In this document: in pieces, positions 8,046 to 15,020 of the stretch | Layout: every line of letters begins with the position of its first letter | Numbering within the stretch: the first letter of the stretch is position 1 | Origin: a virus | IMG/VR virus record: IMGVR_UViG_3300029448_000509 | Coordinates: 1-21,706 of that record | DNA: 21,706 nucleotides | Reading direction: 5' to 3' (one strand) | Program-made: the position numbers and the translations under genes | Notes under the pieces: model-generated | Seen by the model: the letters and a program-made list of their open reading frames with translations, nothing else | Told to the model about the DNA's origin: nothing | Databases searched by the model: none

Positions 8046-8570
8046 CTAACCTCCTTTGATTACAGATTTTTGCCCAATATATACACCGAGTAAGTCCAGG
8101 GGCAAGTTCTGTCCAGACTCTACTTGCTCACGCACAAACGCTTTAAGTGTCTGTGGATGAACAGCCGTTTTGTCAGTGTAGGAGACGCCAGAGCCAGTGA
8201 GTGTTTCTTTTAACACTTTAGCATTACCGTCTTCGCCACGTCCAAAGTCACATGTAATAGTATTCTTTATAAGATCTTCATGACCATTGTCACGCAACCA
8301 AGTAAAAGCTTGTTCAACCTTATCTTTAGGAATACTAGCATTATAAAATTGATTGACAGATATTTTACTGCCATCCAATAGTTTTATTTCTGATAAACCA
8401 GTCTCAGCTAAAGCTTCAGGTAAATCTGTCTGACTTACTTGCTTATGCTGATCTTTTAAAGTAGACAGTTCTTGCTCTTTTAACTTAATCTTTTTCTCTA
8501 GGATTAGTTGATAGCTAGCTAGTTCTGAAACTATTTTAAGTTGCTTATCGTTTACTTTGATATCAGTCAT
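8046..8570 (-). CDS. Conserved phage protein with N-terminal coiled coil
   Basis: 174 residues with GGAGG upstream, starting at an ATGA overlap. Residues about 5-50 form a long charged helix (ILEKKIKLKEQELSTLKDQH), likely a coiled coil. Then come strand-like LSEIKLLDGSKISVNQFY and a conserved-looking globular part (KDKVEQAFTWLRDNGHEDLI, then LPLDLLGVYIGQKSVIK). The mid and C-terminal part resembles a conserved protein found near replication genes in many podoviruses and siphoviruses. No catalytic motif is seen. Coupling to the 245-residue protein suggests the two work in the same step, perhaps as a replisome accessory. Function unknown. Confidence 0.6.
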   Translation of the reverse strand: MTDIKVNDKQLKIVSELASYQLILEKKIKLKEQELSTLKDQHKQVSQTDLPEALAETGLSEIKLLDGSKISVNQFYNASIPKDKVEQAFTWLRDNGHEDLIKNTITCDFGRGEDGNAKVLKETLTGSGVSYTDKTAVHPQTLKAFVREQVESGQNLPLDLLGVYIGQKSVIKGG

Positions 8571-8881
8571 GATTTACCTCCGCTAATATCTACTGTTATA
8601 GGGATATACTGTTTCTCTTGTCTATCCCATTTTAATAATCGAAACTTACCGTTAGCTAAAGTAGATGCATAAGCAGCCGCAATAGCGATGGCAGCAGGAT
8701 CTCCAATCATTAACAAATAATCTTCAAAAGTATACTTACGTAAATTAGATTTAATCCTATTTACAGTAGGCCCTGATGAAAAAGCTACCTGTCCTGAAGG
8801 CAATAAAATTTTAATATCACCAAACCGTGTGGCTGGTAGAATATTAAAGCCGTCAACTTCCTGTACGACATATACTGTCAT
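8567..8881 (-). CDS. Conserved small phage protein, unknown function
   Basis: 104 residues, first gene after a promoter at 8919-8947, with an AAAGGAG ribosome site. The N-terminal half is beta-rich (VYVVQEVDGFNILPATRFGD, IKILLPSGQVAF). A small Ala-rich helix follows (AAIAIAAAYASTLANG), and then KFRLLKWDRQEKQYIPITVDI. No signal peptide or catalytic motif is visible. It is the promoter-proximal gene of a unit that continues through the coiled-coil protein, the possible ssDNA-binding protein, the primase and both helicases. Confidence 0.6.
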   Translation of the reverse strand: MTVYVVQEVDGFNILPATRFGDIKILLPSGQVAFSSGPTVNRIKSNLRKYTFEDYLLMIGDPAAIAIAAAYASTLANGKFRLLKWDRQEKQYIPITVDISGGKS

Positions 8882-8918
8882 TAATATCTCCTTTCTAAAT
8901 AATATTTTATTATATTCT

Positions 8919-8947
8919 ATTATATCAAAAGTAAATAACTTTTTATA
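8919..8947 (-). promoter_or_regulatory. Early/middle promoter upstream of the replication sub-operon
   Basis: On the reverse strand, TATAAA (8947-8942) is followed by exactly 17 bases and TATAAT (8924-8919). A leader of about 35 bases leads to the AAAGGAG site of the 104-residue gene. The 69-bp gap between genes is AT-rich and sits where the operon would otherwise run straight on from the nuclease gene. It shares its layout with the promoters proposed at 17651-17688 and 19286-19323. Confidence 0.5.
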
Positions 8948-8950
8948 CTT

Positions 8951-9349
8951 TTAATAAAACAAAGATGTTGCTATCTCATCCCAGTCCCATGGCTTGTAAA
9001 AGTTTTGGTGTATCAAATCATCATCAATTCGTATACCAGCTTTTTGTGCTTTCTTTTTTACCATTTCTTTTTTAATATCTGAAGCCTTAACTATCATAAT
9101 TGTATCTGCATTTCTAGCTACTACATATATGTTTTCCATACCGTGTAGCCGTCTACAATTAAACCAATTGATCTGAGACCATTCAAAGAGCAAGTAGTTG
9201 CCTTTAATTATTTTAAGTTCTATCCATAGTTCTATTCCGTTGTGAACTACATTTACGTCTGGCATACCAGCACCAATTGTATTTTCAACACGGCACCAGT
9301 GACCTTCAATATGTTTTTTTAATAGTGTATGAAGTTGTGCTTCTGTCAT
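8951..9349 (-). CDS. VRR-NUC-like endonuclease
   Basis: 132 residues, starting at an ATGA overlap with the polymerase stop. The pattern GAGMPDVNVV, then GIELWIELKII, then SQINWFNCRR is that of VRR-NUC and related small PD-(D/E)XK nucleases: a catalytic Asp, the E-x-K pair and a downstream Gln. VRR-NUC phage proteins are thought to cut branched or flap DNA. The C-terminal third (KKAQKAGIRIDDDLIHQNFY) is variable. Translational coupling to the polymerase suggests a role in replication-associated repair or primer/flap processing. Family assignment is good; the substrate is inferred. Confidence 0.75.
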   Translation of the reverse strand: MTEAQLHTLLKKHIEGHWCRVENTIGAGMPDVNVVHNGIELWIELKIIKGNYLLFEWSQINWFNCRRLHGMENIYVVARNADTIMIVKASDIKKEMVKKKAQKAGIRIDDDLIHQNFYKPWDWDEIATSLFY

Positions 9350-11226
9350 TTTATCTCTCCCCAGTTAGGACCAACTTCTGCATCCACTTTAAGTGGTACT
9401 TTTAAGTTGACACAATTTTCCATTATCTCTTTTATTTGTATAATATCCTGGTTTGATTCTATTGAAAAGTCTAATTCATCATGAACTGTTAGGTGAGCAA
9501 TTAAACCAGCGTCATATAAGTCTAACATAGCTTTCTTTAGCATGTCAGCAGATGAACCTTGTACTAGAGCGTTAAGAGCTTTGTGTGTATTACTACGTCT
9601 TAAAGGACGATCAGACCATATTTTAAGAGCAGCTTCTCGGTCTAAAGGTATCTCTCTGTTAGGCCACTTATTTCTAAAATCAGCTGGTTCCCACACATCA
9701 AAATGTCTTTGTCTACCAAGTAAAGTTCTAACATACCCTCTTTGTGACGCAGCAGCTGAGCACTCTTGAGCAAGTTGTCGGACAAACGGTACTCGTTGAT
9801 GATACTGTTCAAACAGTGGCTTTGCTTCAGACATTTCTAGTCCTAGCATTTGGGATAGCTTATATATACCCATTCCATAAAACATGCCTAAATTGATAAC
9901 TTTAGCATCTTTTCGGGGGATATCTGCCATTTCGGACACAATCCGATGAAAGTCTGCATCAGCATCGGAGTTAAATAACTCTACAGCTTCTTCAGCTCCT
10001 CTTAATCTTCTTAAATATGAGTAGTGTAATAATACTCTAGGCTCTTGTTGTGAATAGTCTGCACACAACCATTGTTTACCTTTATCAGGTATAAATAAAG
10101 ACCTTACTAGAGGTCCCCAGTGGTCGTCTCTTGCAGGTATTTGCTGTAGGTTAGGTGTACTACTACTAAACCTGCCTGTACGCGTGCCATCAGAGTCTTT
10201 TCTTAGTGAGTGTAGCTGGCAATGAATTTTGCCGTTGTGGTTGTGTTCTAGTATTGTGCCTTGTATAAAATCTCGTCTCATCTTACAAGTTTTTCGCCAA
10301 TGAGCTATCTTTCTAGGAAATTCATGTTCATGTACATCTAGCCAGTTTGCTACAAATGAAGCATTACCTCTAGCGGTTGTTGGGTACCATATACCTAGCT
10401 TTTTAAATGCTTTTGCAAGATCATCTTGTGACCATGGTTCTATCAACATGCCACAGTCATCTCTTATATCTTTTAATAACTTAGCTTCTTCTAGTAAATA
10501 CCTTTCATTTAGATGTTCTGCTTTGTCTAGGTCTACACTAACACCTTTAAACTTCATATCTAATATTACATTTAATAGTCTTGACTCTAGTTCAAATATA
10601 TCCCACAAATCTAATCTTTTTAATTCAGGTTCTTGTAGTTGCCAGATCTTTAAAGGAAGTTCTGCATCAGCTTCTGCGTATGGTCCTACATATTTAGCAT
10701 GTAATTTATACATCTCTGACTTAGGATTTACTTTTAGTATTTTAGCTACTTCAGTAAGTAACTTTTCATTTTTTTCTGTGTGTAAGTATTTTTTAGCTAG
10801 TTGATTTAAGCTATAGCCACCTTGTAGTTCTTCATTCATTAAAGGTTCTGCTATTTGTATATCTCTAAGTGGCCCGTTAACCTCTATACCATAAGCTCTT
10901 AGCCACTCTAAGTCATATAGTAGGTTAGCGCCAACTTTAATAGTATCTCTGCCAAATATATCTTTAGCCCAGCGTAATACGTTATCTTTATCTAAATTAC
11001 CGCCACCCTCATGGTTTATTGGGAAGTAGCCCTTGTAGCCAGTGTCAGTACATATAGATATACCTACTAGCTTACCATCACGTTTAACACCACCAGGCCC
11101 ATACTTCATTAAGTTAGGGTCATAAGTTTCTGTATCTAGCGATACAACCTTAGCTCCTATTAGCTCAGGTAATTCTCTTGGTGCTTTCCATGATGATTTG
11201 GGTAAAAACATTGTTAATTGGTCCAT
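9346..11226 (-). CDS. Family A DNA polymerase with 3'-5' proofreading exonuclease
   Basis: 626 residues. The exonuclease domain has ExoI SLDTETY (D31, E33), ExoII GANLLYDLEWL (D105) and ExoIII YAEAD (Y183, D187), so proofreading should be active. The polymerase domain has motif A ADYSQQEPR (D390), the O-helix RKDAKVINLGMFYG (R438, K442, Y450) and motif C VHDE (H582, D583, E584). The residue equivalent to E. coli Phe762 is Leu446. There is no 5'-3' exonuclease domain, as usual for phage PolA. The ATG at 11226 is kept because the first exonuclease Asp is only 31 residues in and GAGG lies upstream; the start therefore overlaps the dCMP deaminase gene by 62 bp. Confidence 0.95.
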   Translation of the reverse strand: MDQLTMFLPKSSWKAPRELPELIGAKVVSLDTETYDPNLMKYGPGGVKRDGKLVGISICTDTGYKGYFPINHEGGGNLDKDNVLRWAKDIFGRDTIKVGANLLYDLEWLRAYGIEVNGPLRDIQIAEPLMNEELQGGYSLNQLAKKYLHTEKNEKLLTEVAKILKVNPKSEMYKLHAKYVGPYAEADAELPLKIWQLQEPELKRLDLWDIFELESRLLNVILDMKFKGVSVDLDKAEHLNERYLLEEAKLLKDIRDDCGMLIEPWSQDDLAKAFKKLGIWYPTTARGNASFVANWLDVHEHEFPRKIAHWRKTCKMRRDFIQGTILEHNHNGKIHCQLHSLRKDSDGTRTGRFSSSTPNLQQIPARDDHWGPLVRSLFIPDKGKQWLCADYSQQEPRVLLHYSYLRRLRGAEEAVELFNSDADADFHRIVSEMADIPRKDAKVINLGMFYGMGIYKLSQMLGLEMSEAKPLFEQYHQRVPFVRQLAQECSAAASQRGYVRTLLGRQRHFDVWEPADFRNKWPNREIPLDREAALKIWSDRPLRRSNTHKALNALVQGSSADMLKKAMLDLYDAGLIAHLTVHDELDFSIESNQDIIQIKEIMENCVNLKVPLKVDAEVGPNWGEIK

Positions 11227-11638
11227 GTTGTGTCCAACCTCTATTCCATATTTTTAATCCTGAGTTAGGATAGTCTTCTAAAAAGACTATAAAATCACAA
11301 GATGTGTTTAATAAAAGCTTAGTACAGCTAACACAAGGTGCAGTTGTAACATAAGCCACCGATATTTTTTGAGGGTCTCTACATTGTAGTATAGCATTTT
11401 GTTCTGCGTGTATTGCTTCACAATGATCTAACCCCTCTCCTGATTTATGATTAGCCCCAGGACATTGTGTCTCACTACAATGCCTTTCACCTGCAGCTAC
11501 ACCATTATATCCTATTCCAATGATATGTGCTTTACTATCTGTCAAAACACAGCCAACTTTACGCCTTACACAAGTACTTCTCATAGAAGCTAATTTAGCA
11601 AGAGCTAAAAAGTACTCTGATTTCTCTATTCTCGCCAT
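11165..11638 (-). CDS. dCMP deaminase
   Basis: 157 residues of the zinc-dependent cytidine deaminase fold: catalytic HAE (H78, E80) and PCVSC (C102, C105) bind the active-site zinc. Extra Cys/His between (HCSETQC, DHCE) match the second, structural zinc region of phage and bacterial dCMP deaminases. Such enzymes turn dCMP into dUMP for dTTP supply. It overlaps the preceding thymidylate-synthase-like gene by 13 bp and the polymerase gene by 62 bp. In T4 the same enzyme coexists with dCMP hydroxymethylase, so its presence beside the gene at 11626-12384 is consistent with a T4-like pyrimidine pathway. Confidence 0.88.
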   Translation of the reverse strand: MARIEKSEYFLALAKLASMRSTCVRRKVGCVLTDSKAHIIGIGYNGVAAGERHCSETQCPGANHKSGEGLDHCEAIHAEQNAILQCRDPQKISVAYVTTAPCVSCTKLLLNTSCDFIVFLEDYPNSGLKIWNRGWTQHGPINNVFTQIIMESTKRIT

Positions 11639-12384
11639 TTGAATCCTTTCTCCTTTAACTCAAGTAATATTCCTTTTAAATTATAAGCATTTAATGAATT
11701 TATTACTGGCTCTATGTGCCTAACAGGGTCTTTAATACAATCTTCTGCTTTTTTTCTATCTGTCTCATATAAGTGCATACAGCTTGAGTGTAAGTATAAC
11801 ATTCCTAGTTTCAGACCTTCATACTCACCATGCTCTAAATGATGTAATATGTACCTAGACATCATACTAAAGTTAAATACATCATACGGCCAACCTAACC
11901 ATAAGTCAGATGACCTCATATTAGCATGACATTCAAGACATCCATCTCTAATAGTCCACTGTAAATTAAGTGTACATGGGACATCTTTTGTTTTAGGCGG
12001 TTTCTCTCGCCATATATTTATAACTGCTTGCCTAGAATCTTTATCATGGGATAAAGTGTTAAAAACATGATCAAGTTGATCTACAAATTTAGGACCATAC
12101 GCTCCAAAAAACGTATAACCATTGTCTGAATAATAGCTTATGGCCTTTGAATAAGGTGCTATTGACTCTACTCTATTATCACCAGTTAAAATCCAATGAG
12201 CTTCTGCAGCCATAAATTTATAACCTAGCTTCCTCTTTTTTATTGTTAAGATTGGGTAATTCATATTAACTACTGTAGTTTTACAAAATTCCTTGGTACA
12301 CAAACCTCTGGGTTTTATATCCCTACCGTGCTCTATTACTTGTTTCAATGTTTCAATCCAAACATCGTTTACATACAATGACAT
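11626..12384 (-). CDS. Thymidylate-synthase homologue, probable dCMP hydroxymethylase or methylase
   Basis: 252 residues with GGAGG upstream. The fold family is clear: EAHWILTG near 61, DSRQAVINIW, the catalytic Cys in VPCTLNLQW (C137), NMRSSD (155-160) and a late MHLYETD. Two specificity sites differ from ThyA. The residue after the catalytic Cys is Thr138, not His, and the dUMP-selecting Asn of the LGxPFN motif is Asp (LGWPYD, D168). T4 gp42 dCMP hydroxymethylase has CT and an Asp (its Asp179) at the same places and the same NMRS segment, and an Asn-to-Asp change in Lactobacillus casei ThyA is known to shift preference to dCMP. So dCMP is the predicted substrate; whether the product is hydroxymethyl or methyl cannot be read from sequence. 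It lies in one operon with MazG-like, kinase and dCMP deaminase genes. Confidence 0.8.
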   Translation of the reverse strand: MSLYVNDVWIETLKQVIEHGRDIKPRGLCTKEFCKTTVVNMNYPILTIKKRKLGYKFMAAEAHWILTGDNRVESIAPYSKAISYYSDNGYTFFGAYGPKFVDQLDHVFNTLSHDKDSRQAVINIWREKPPKTKDVPCTLNLQWTIRDGCLECHANMRSSDLWLGWPYDVFNFSMMSRYILHHLEHGEYEGLKLGMLYLHSSCMHLYETDRKKAEDCIKDPVRHIEPVINSLNAYNLKGILLELKEKGFKWRE

Positions 12385-13357
12385 TTTTTAATACCTCCGT
12401 TAAGTTTACTTTGCCAAATCTTTTAGCATACGACGGATGCGGTAGCTCTTTATGGGGTATAACTCCAAGTTCAGCTACGGTATCCGCCGCATGTCCCCCT
12501 AGGGTAACCACTTTTAGCTTTCCAGAGGAAGCTAATGTGGCTATATGTTTATTAATTTGTTGATCGTGGTCGTAAGCATTACAAAACATTATAGTTTCTT
12601 CTGGTATATTAGCATCGTGCATACTTTGCGCTAGATATAAACTAGAATTACCATACTCATAGAATGGCCAAAATAGCTCTCTATGTTTAGGGTTAACTTG
12701 TTCGCCTACAATCAAATATTCTGCTTTGTCTAAATGACCTAACATATTCCATTCTTCGTAGTCTAGAGCTGGCTGATATTGCTGCTCACGTCTTATTTTA
12801 GCTAGGTCTATAACTCTTTCTGCAAATAAGTCTAAATAATGTCCATGTTCTGATATTTTGTACATTATATGGTCATCTCTGTTCTGTAAGCCACCAGATC
12901 TTATTAAAAAGTCTATGTGGTTAGTAGTATTAGTATGTTCTTTATCACCATACCATAATTTATTAAATAGTTCTGATATTTTACTCATATCTGTATACAT
13001 TTCGTATCTTTTCTTCTTTAATTCTTCAAATCTTTTAGCATGTTTGTTATCAGGCAGACAATATACATATACTGCGCCAAACTTACGCGCGATACGATCA
13101 GCCATACGGCCCTGTAATGGCCATTTGGAGCCATTTCTGTATACCTCTGCATAGATAGCCTCAGAAGGCCACCATCGATCAATTATTACAGGCTTATTTT
13201 GCCTAGCTGCATAACGTATGGCAGCTGTGTGATAATCAAACATTTTATCTTTCCATCTATACCCGAGGTGTAAATAAGTAGCTTTAAGCTGTTTACAAAG
13301 CTCTTTAGCCAGTGTAGTCTTACCTACGCCATCGGGTCCTTCTAGTATTATTATCAT
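12353..13357 (-). CDS. Thymidylate-kinase-like dNMP kinase fused to a UDG-like domain
   Basis: 334 residues, starting at an ATGA overlap with the MazG-like gene. The N-terminal half is a P-loop nucleoside monophosphate kinase: Walker A GPDGVGKT (7-14) and DRWWPS at 60-65, in place of the DRYxxS of thymidylate kinases. Residues about 213-325 resemble the uracil-DNA glycosylase superfamily: YLIVGEQ (214-220), an Asn in MFCNAYDHD (N260), VVTLGGHAA (283-291) and LPHPSYAKRFG with the conserved HPS at 307-309. The usual GEAPG in motif 1 is GEQVNP, so glycosylase activity is uncertain. In the cassette the kinase may phosphorylate the modified dCMP. The C-terminal domain could excise uracil or handle a modified base; both are inferences. 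The last 32 bases overlap the next gene. Confidence 0.72.
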   Translation of the reverse strand: MIIILEGPDGVGKTTLAKELCKQLKATYLHLGYRWKDKMFDYHTAAIRYAARQNKPVIIDRWWPSEAIYAEVYRNGSKWPLQGRMADRIARKFGAVYVYCLPDNKHAKRFEELKKKRYEMYTDMSKISELFNKLWYGDKEHTNTTNHIDFLIRSGGLQNRDDHIMYKISEHGHYLDLFAERVIDLAKIRREQQYQPALDYEEWNMLGHLDKAEYLIVGEQVNPKHRELFWPFYEYGNSSLYLAQSMHDANIPEETIMFCNAYDHDQQINKHIATLASSGKLKVVTLGGHAADTVAELGVIPHKELPHPSYAKRFGKVNLTEVLKNVIVCKRCLD

Positions 13358-13752
13358 TCACATAAATCCAGTAAATTGGGTGGTTTCCATCCTTCTGGCT
13401 TTACAATGCCAGATTTAACATCTCCGTCCCAATTATTACCTTCTGGTCGTACTTTACGCATGTTTGCGTGATGCACACGTTTAAAAGCCTCGTCAAAGTC
13501 AAGACCTTGCATGCGTGCAGTACCCATTGCTAGATATACAAGATCTACTAGAGCATCTAACTCATCTTCTACGGTCGTAGCTTTGTCGTATTCTCTAATT
13601 TCTTCTATCATATGTCTAATTCTTTCTTTTCTCGTATTAGATGGAAGGCTGCGAGGCCCTCCATCGTAATCAAGCCTAAACTTTCTTAAGAAAGCATTAA
13701 TCTCTTTTATCATGGTTGTAGTTGCCTCCAATCCTCCGTTATGTAGTATCAT
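13354..13752 (-). CDS. MazG-like nucleotide pyrophosphohydrolase
   Basis: All-alpha NTP pyrophosphohydrolase of the MazG/HisE type: the EExxE metal motif in MIEEIREYDKA and the second acidic helix in DELDALVDLVYLAMG, followed by the family-typical AFKRVHHANMRKV and a Lys/Pro tail. Such enzymes split (d)NTPs to (d)NMP plus pyrophosphate; T4 dCTPase gp56 belongs to the same superfamily. Start choice is unusual. ATG 13752 overlaps the methyltransferase stop (ATGA), and a duplicated copy of the ribosome site and ATG gives a second start at 13713, which begins MIKEINAFLRKF. Either gives an intact catalytic core (132 or 119 residues). In this operon dCTP is an attractive substrate, but specificity is not visible. 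Confidence 0.8.
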   Translation of the reverse strand: MILHNGGLEATTTMIKEINAFLRKFRLDYDGGPRSLPSNTRKERIRHMIEEIREYDKATTVEDELDALVDLVYLAMGTARMQGLDFDEAFKRVHHANMRKVRPEGNNWDGDVKSGIVKPEGWKPPNLLDLCE

Positions 13753-13772
13753 GGTTGTAGTTGCCTCCAATC
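13708..13772 (-). repeat. Tandem duplication of a ribosome-binding site plus start codon
   Basis: Two identical 26-bp copies (13708-13733 and 13747-13772) are offset by 39 bp, exactly 13 codons. Read on the reverse strand, each copy holds GGAGG, an 11-base spacer and an ATG followed by ATA. The upstream copy is also the last codons of the methyltransferase gene. The duplication keeps the MazG-like frame open and gives it two equivalent initiation sites. Confidence 0.85.
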
Positions 13773-14591
13773 ATCTGACGAAGACCATTGACCTTCGACA
13801 TCTCTTAAGTTTTTAAAGTGTCTACCATATGTCTCATTATGAGCAGGTTTTTCAAGCTGCCATATAACATTCCTAGATTTGTGTGGTACTAGTGGTGCCA
13901 TAATGGTAGCGAGATAGTTAGTATCGTAATAAGTACGTAGATCATTAAAAACCTCCTTTTGGGCTTGTGTTAGTTCATCTTTATAGTCCTTTATGCTAGC
14001 AAAGGTACCCCAGTGTCCTTGAATACCAAAACCTACATCTTCGATCATAGCTCCTAGTGCTTCATATGTCATTTCATTGATATGATTATTAGCAGCCCCA
14101 ACTTGTGGGTCCCAGCATGGTGTACTTATAAAAGCAATACCTTCAGGTTCTAATAGTTCATATATTTTAGAAAGCATGCGCCTCGAATGTTCAGGAGCAA
14201 CGTGTTCTAAAACCTCAAAACATGATATAATGTTAGGTACAGATTCAAAGTCTGTAGGCCTAAGATCGCAAACATCTGTCTTACCTGCTAGTGCAGGTTT
14301 CCATTTAGCATTCTTAAACTGTTCTGGAAGCACAAGATTGTTAACATCGACTGCATAGTATGCAGTTGGTTCCATTCTACTTGAATGCATTAGCTTAGCC
14401 ATGGGTATTTCTTTACCACAGCCAATATCTAATATCCTTGCTGTCTTATATCGTTGCTGTTGAGCAAGATATTTAACAACATGTGTCCATCTAAGACAAT
14501 GTGCAATGTAATCCCGGTGCAAAAAGCCCCGGGATTCTGCGTTATCTATAGATAGATGTGTTTTATCTATTTTACGCTTTGGGTTGGCCAT
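13749..14591 (-). CDS. SAM-dependent class I methyltransferase
   Basis: 280 residues from the chosen start. ATG 14591 has GGAGG seven bases upstream, whereas the ATG codons 14 and 7 codons earlier (14633 and 14612) lack a good site. The Rossmann-type core shows motif I ILDIGCGKEIPMAKL, an acidic strand end AVDVN, and the post-core CFEVLEHVAPEHSRRML with LLEPEGIAFISTPCWDP, as in UbiE/Methyltransf_11-type enzymes. A C-terminal part of about 90 residues has no obvious motif. There is no DNA-methylase catalytic NPPY or PCQ motif, so it is unlikely to be a standard DNA methylase. It sits directly upstream of the MazG, kinase and dCMP-modification genes, so a small-molecule, nucleotide or base substrate is possible. 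Confidence 0.8.
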   Translation of the reverse strand: MANPKRKIDKTHLSIDNAESRGFLHRDYIAHCLRWTHVVKYLAQQQRYKTARILDIGCGKEIPMAKLMHSSRMEPTAYYAVDVNNLVLPEQFKNAKWKPALAGKTDVCDLRPTDFESVPNIISCFEVLEHVAPEHSRRMLSKIYELLEPEGIAFISTPCWDPQVGAANNHINEMTYEALGAMIEDVGFGIQGHWGTFASIKDYKDELTQAQKEVFNDLRTYYDTNYLATIMAPLVPHKSRNVIWQLEKPAHNETYGRHFKNLRDVEGQWSSSDDWRQLQP

Positions 14592-14781
14592 ATAGTCCCT
14601 CCAATCTGGCATAGTTATTAAGTATGGATTCATGAGCTTTCTTATCTAAACAAGCTAATGTGCGAGCATCTGAGCTCACCATGTTAACTGTTCCTGATCT
14701 TTGGACTCTACAGAACCTATGAAATTCACCTTCAGTAATATCTGTTTGAGAATCATACTCTGGTATTGTGTTTTTAATCAT
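14572..14781 (-). CDS. Small conserved phage protein, unknown
   Basis: 69 residues. It starts in an 8-bp overlap (ATGATTAA) with the gene upstream and ends 20 bp inside the methyltransferase gene. The sequence FHRFCRVQRSGTVNMVSSDA followed by a helical CLDKKAHESILNNYARLEGLYG resembles a small all-helical family seen in many phages next to nucleotide or DNA genes. No catalytic residues stand out. Tight coupling on both sides supports that it is expressed. Confidence 0.6.
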   Translation of the reverse strand: MIKNTIPEYDSQTDITEGEFHRFCRVQRSGTVNMVSSDARTLACLDKKAHESILNNYARLEGLYGQPKA

Positions 14782-14986
14782 CTTCTAATTTCCTCGTTGT
14801 GATCAGGACCTCGACTAAACCTCTTTGGACTAACATGCCAACATAGTACGTAATAATACGCGCAGGAGCCTGTTTAGTCTTAAGAGCATTAGAGAAAGCA
14901 ATTAATTTAACTAACTTTCTCTTTTCTATAGTTCTTTGGACCTGGATTATATTAAGTAGGGCGCGAGCCTGCCTAGGCAGACCCAC
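14774..14986 (-). CDS. Small putative DNA-binding-type protein (LPxQ / PAxIIxYY family)
   Basis: 70 residues from GTG 14986, chosen because GGGAGGG lies four bases upstream and it leaves a normal 34-bp gap after the DUF932 gene. An alternative ATG at 15037 has a weaker site and overlaps that gene by 17 bp. An ATG at 15115 would overlap by 95 bp and is unlikely. The protein is basic and helical: LPRQARALLNII, a Lys/Arg-rich middle, then QAPARIITYYVGMLVQRGLVEV, which reads like a helix followed by a wing. Two other early proteins (18815-19222 and 20186-20491) share the LPxQ and PAxIIxYY elements, suggesting one family. A regulator or DNA-binding role is inferred. Confidence 0.55.
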   Translation of the reverse strand: MGLPRQARALLNIIQVQRTIEKRKLVKLIAFSNALKTKQAPARIITYYVGMLVQRGLVEVLITTRKLEDD

Positions 14987-15020
14987 GTTCCCTCCCTGTG
15001 GCTTTAAGAATATGTAATAC

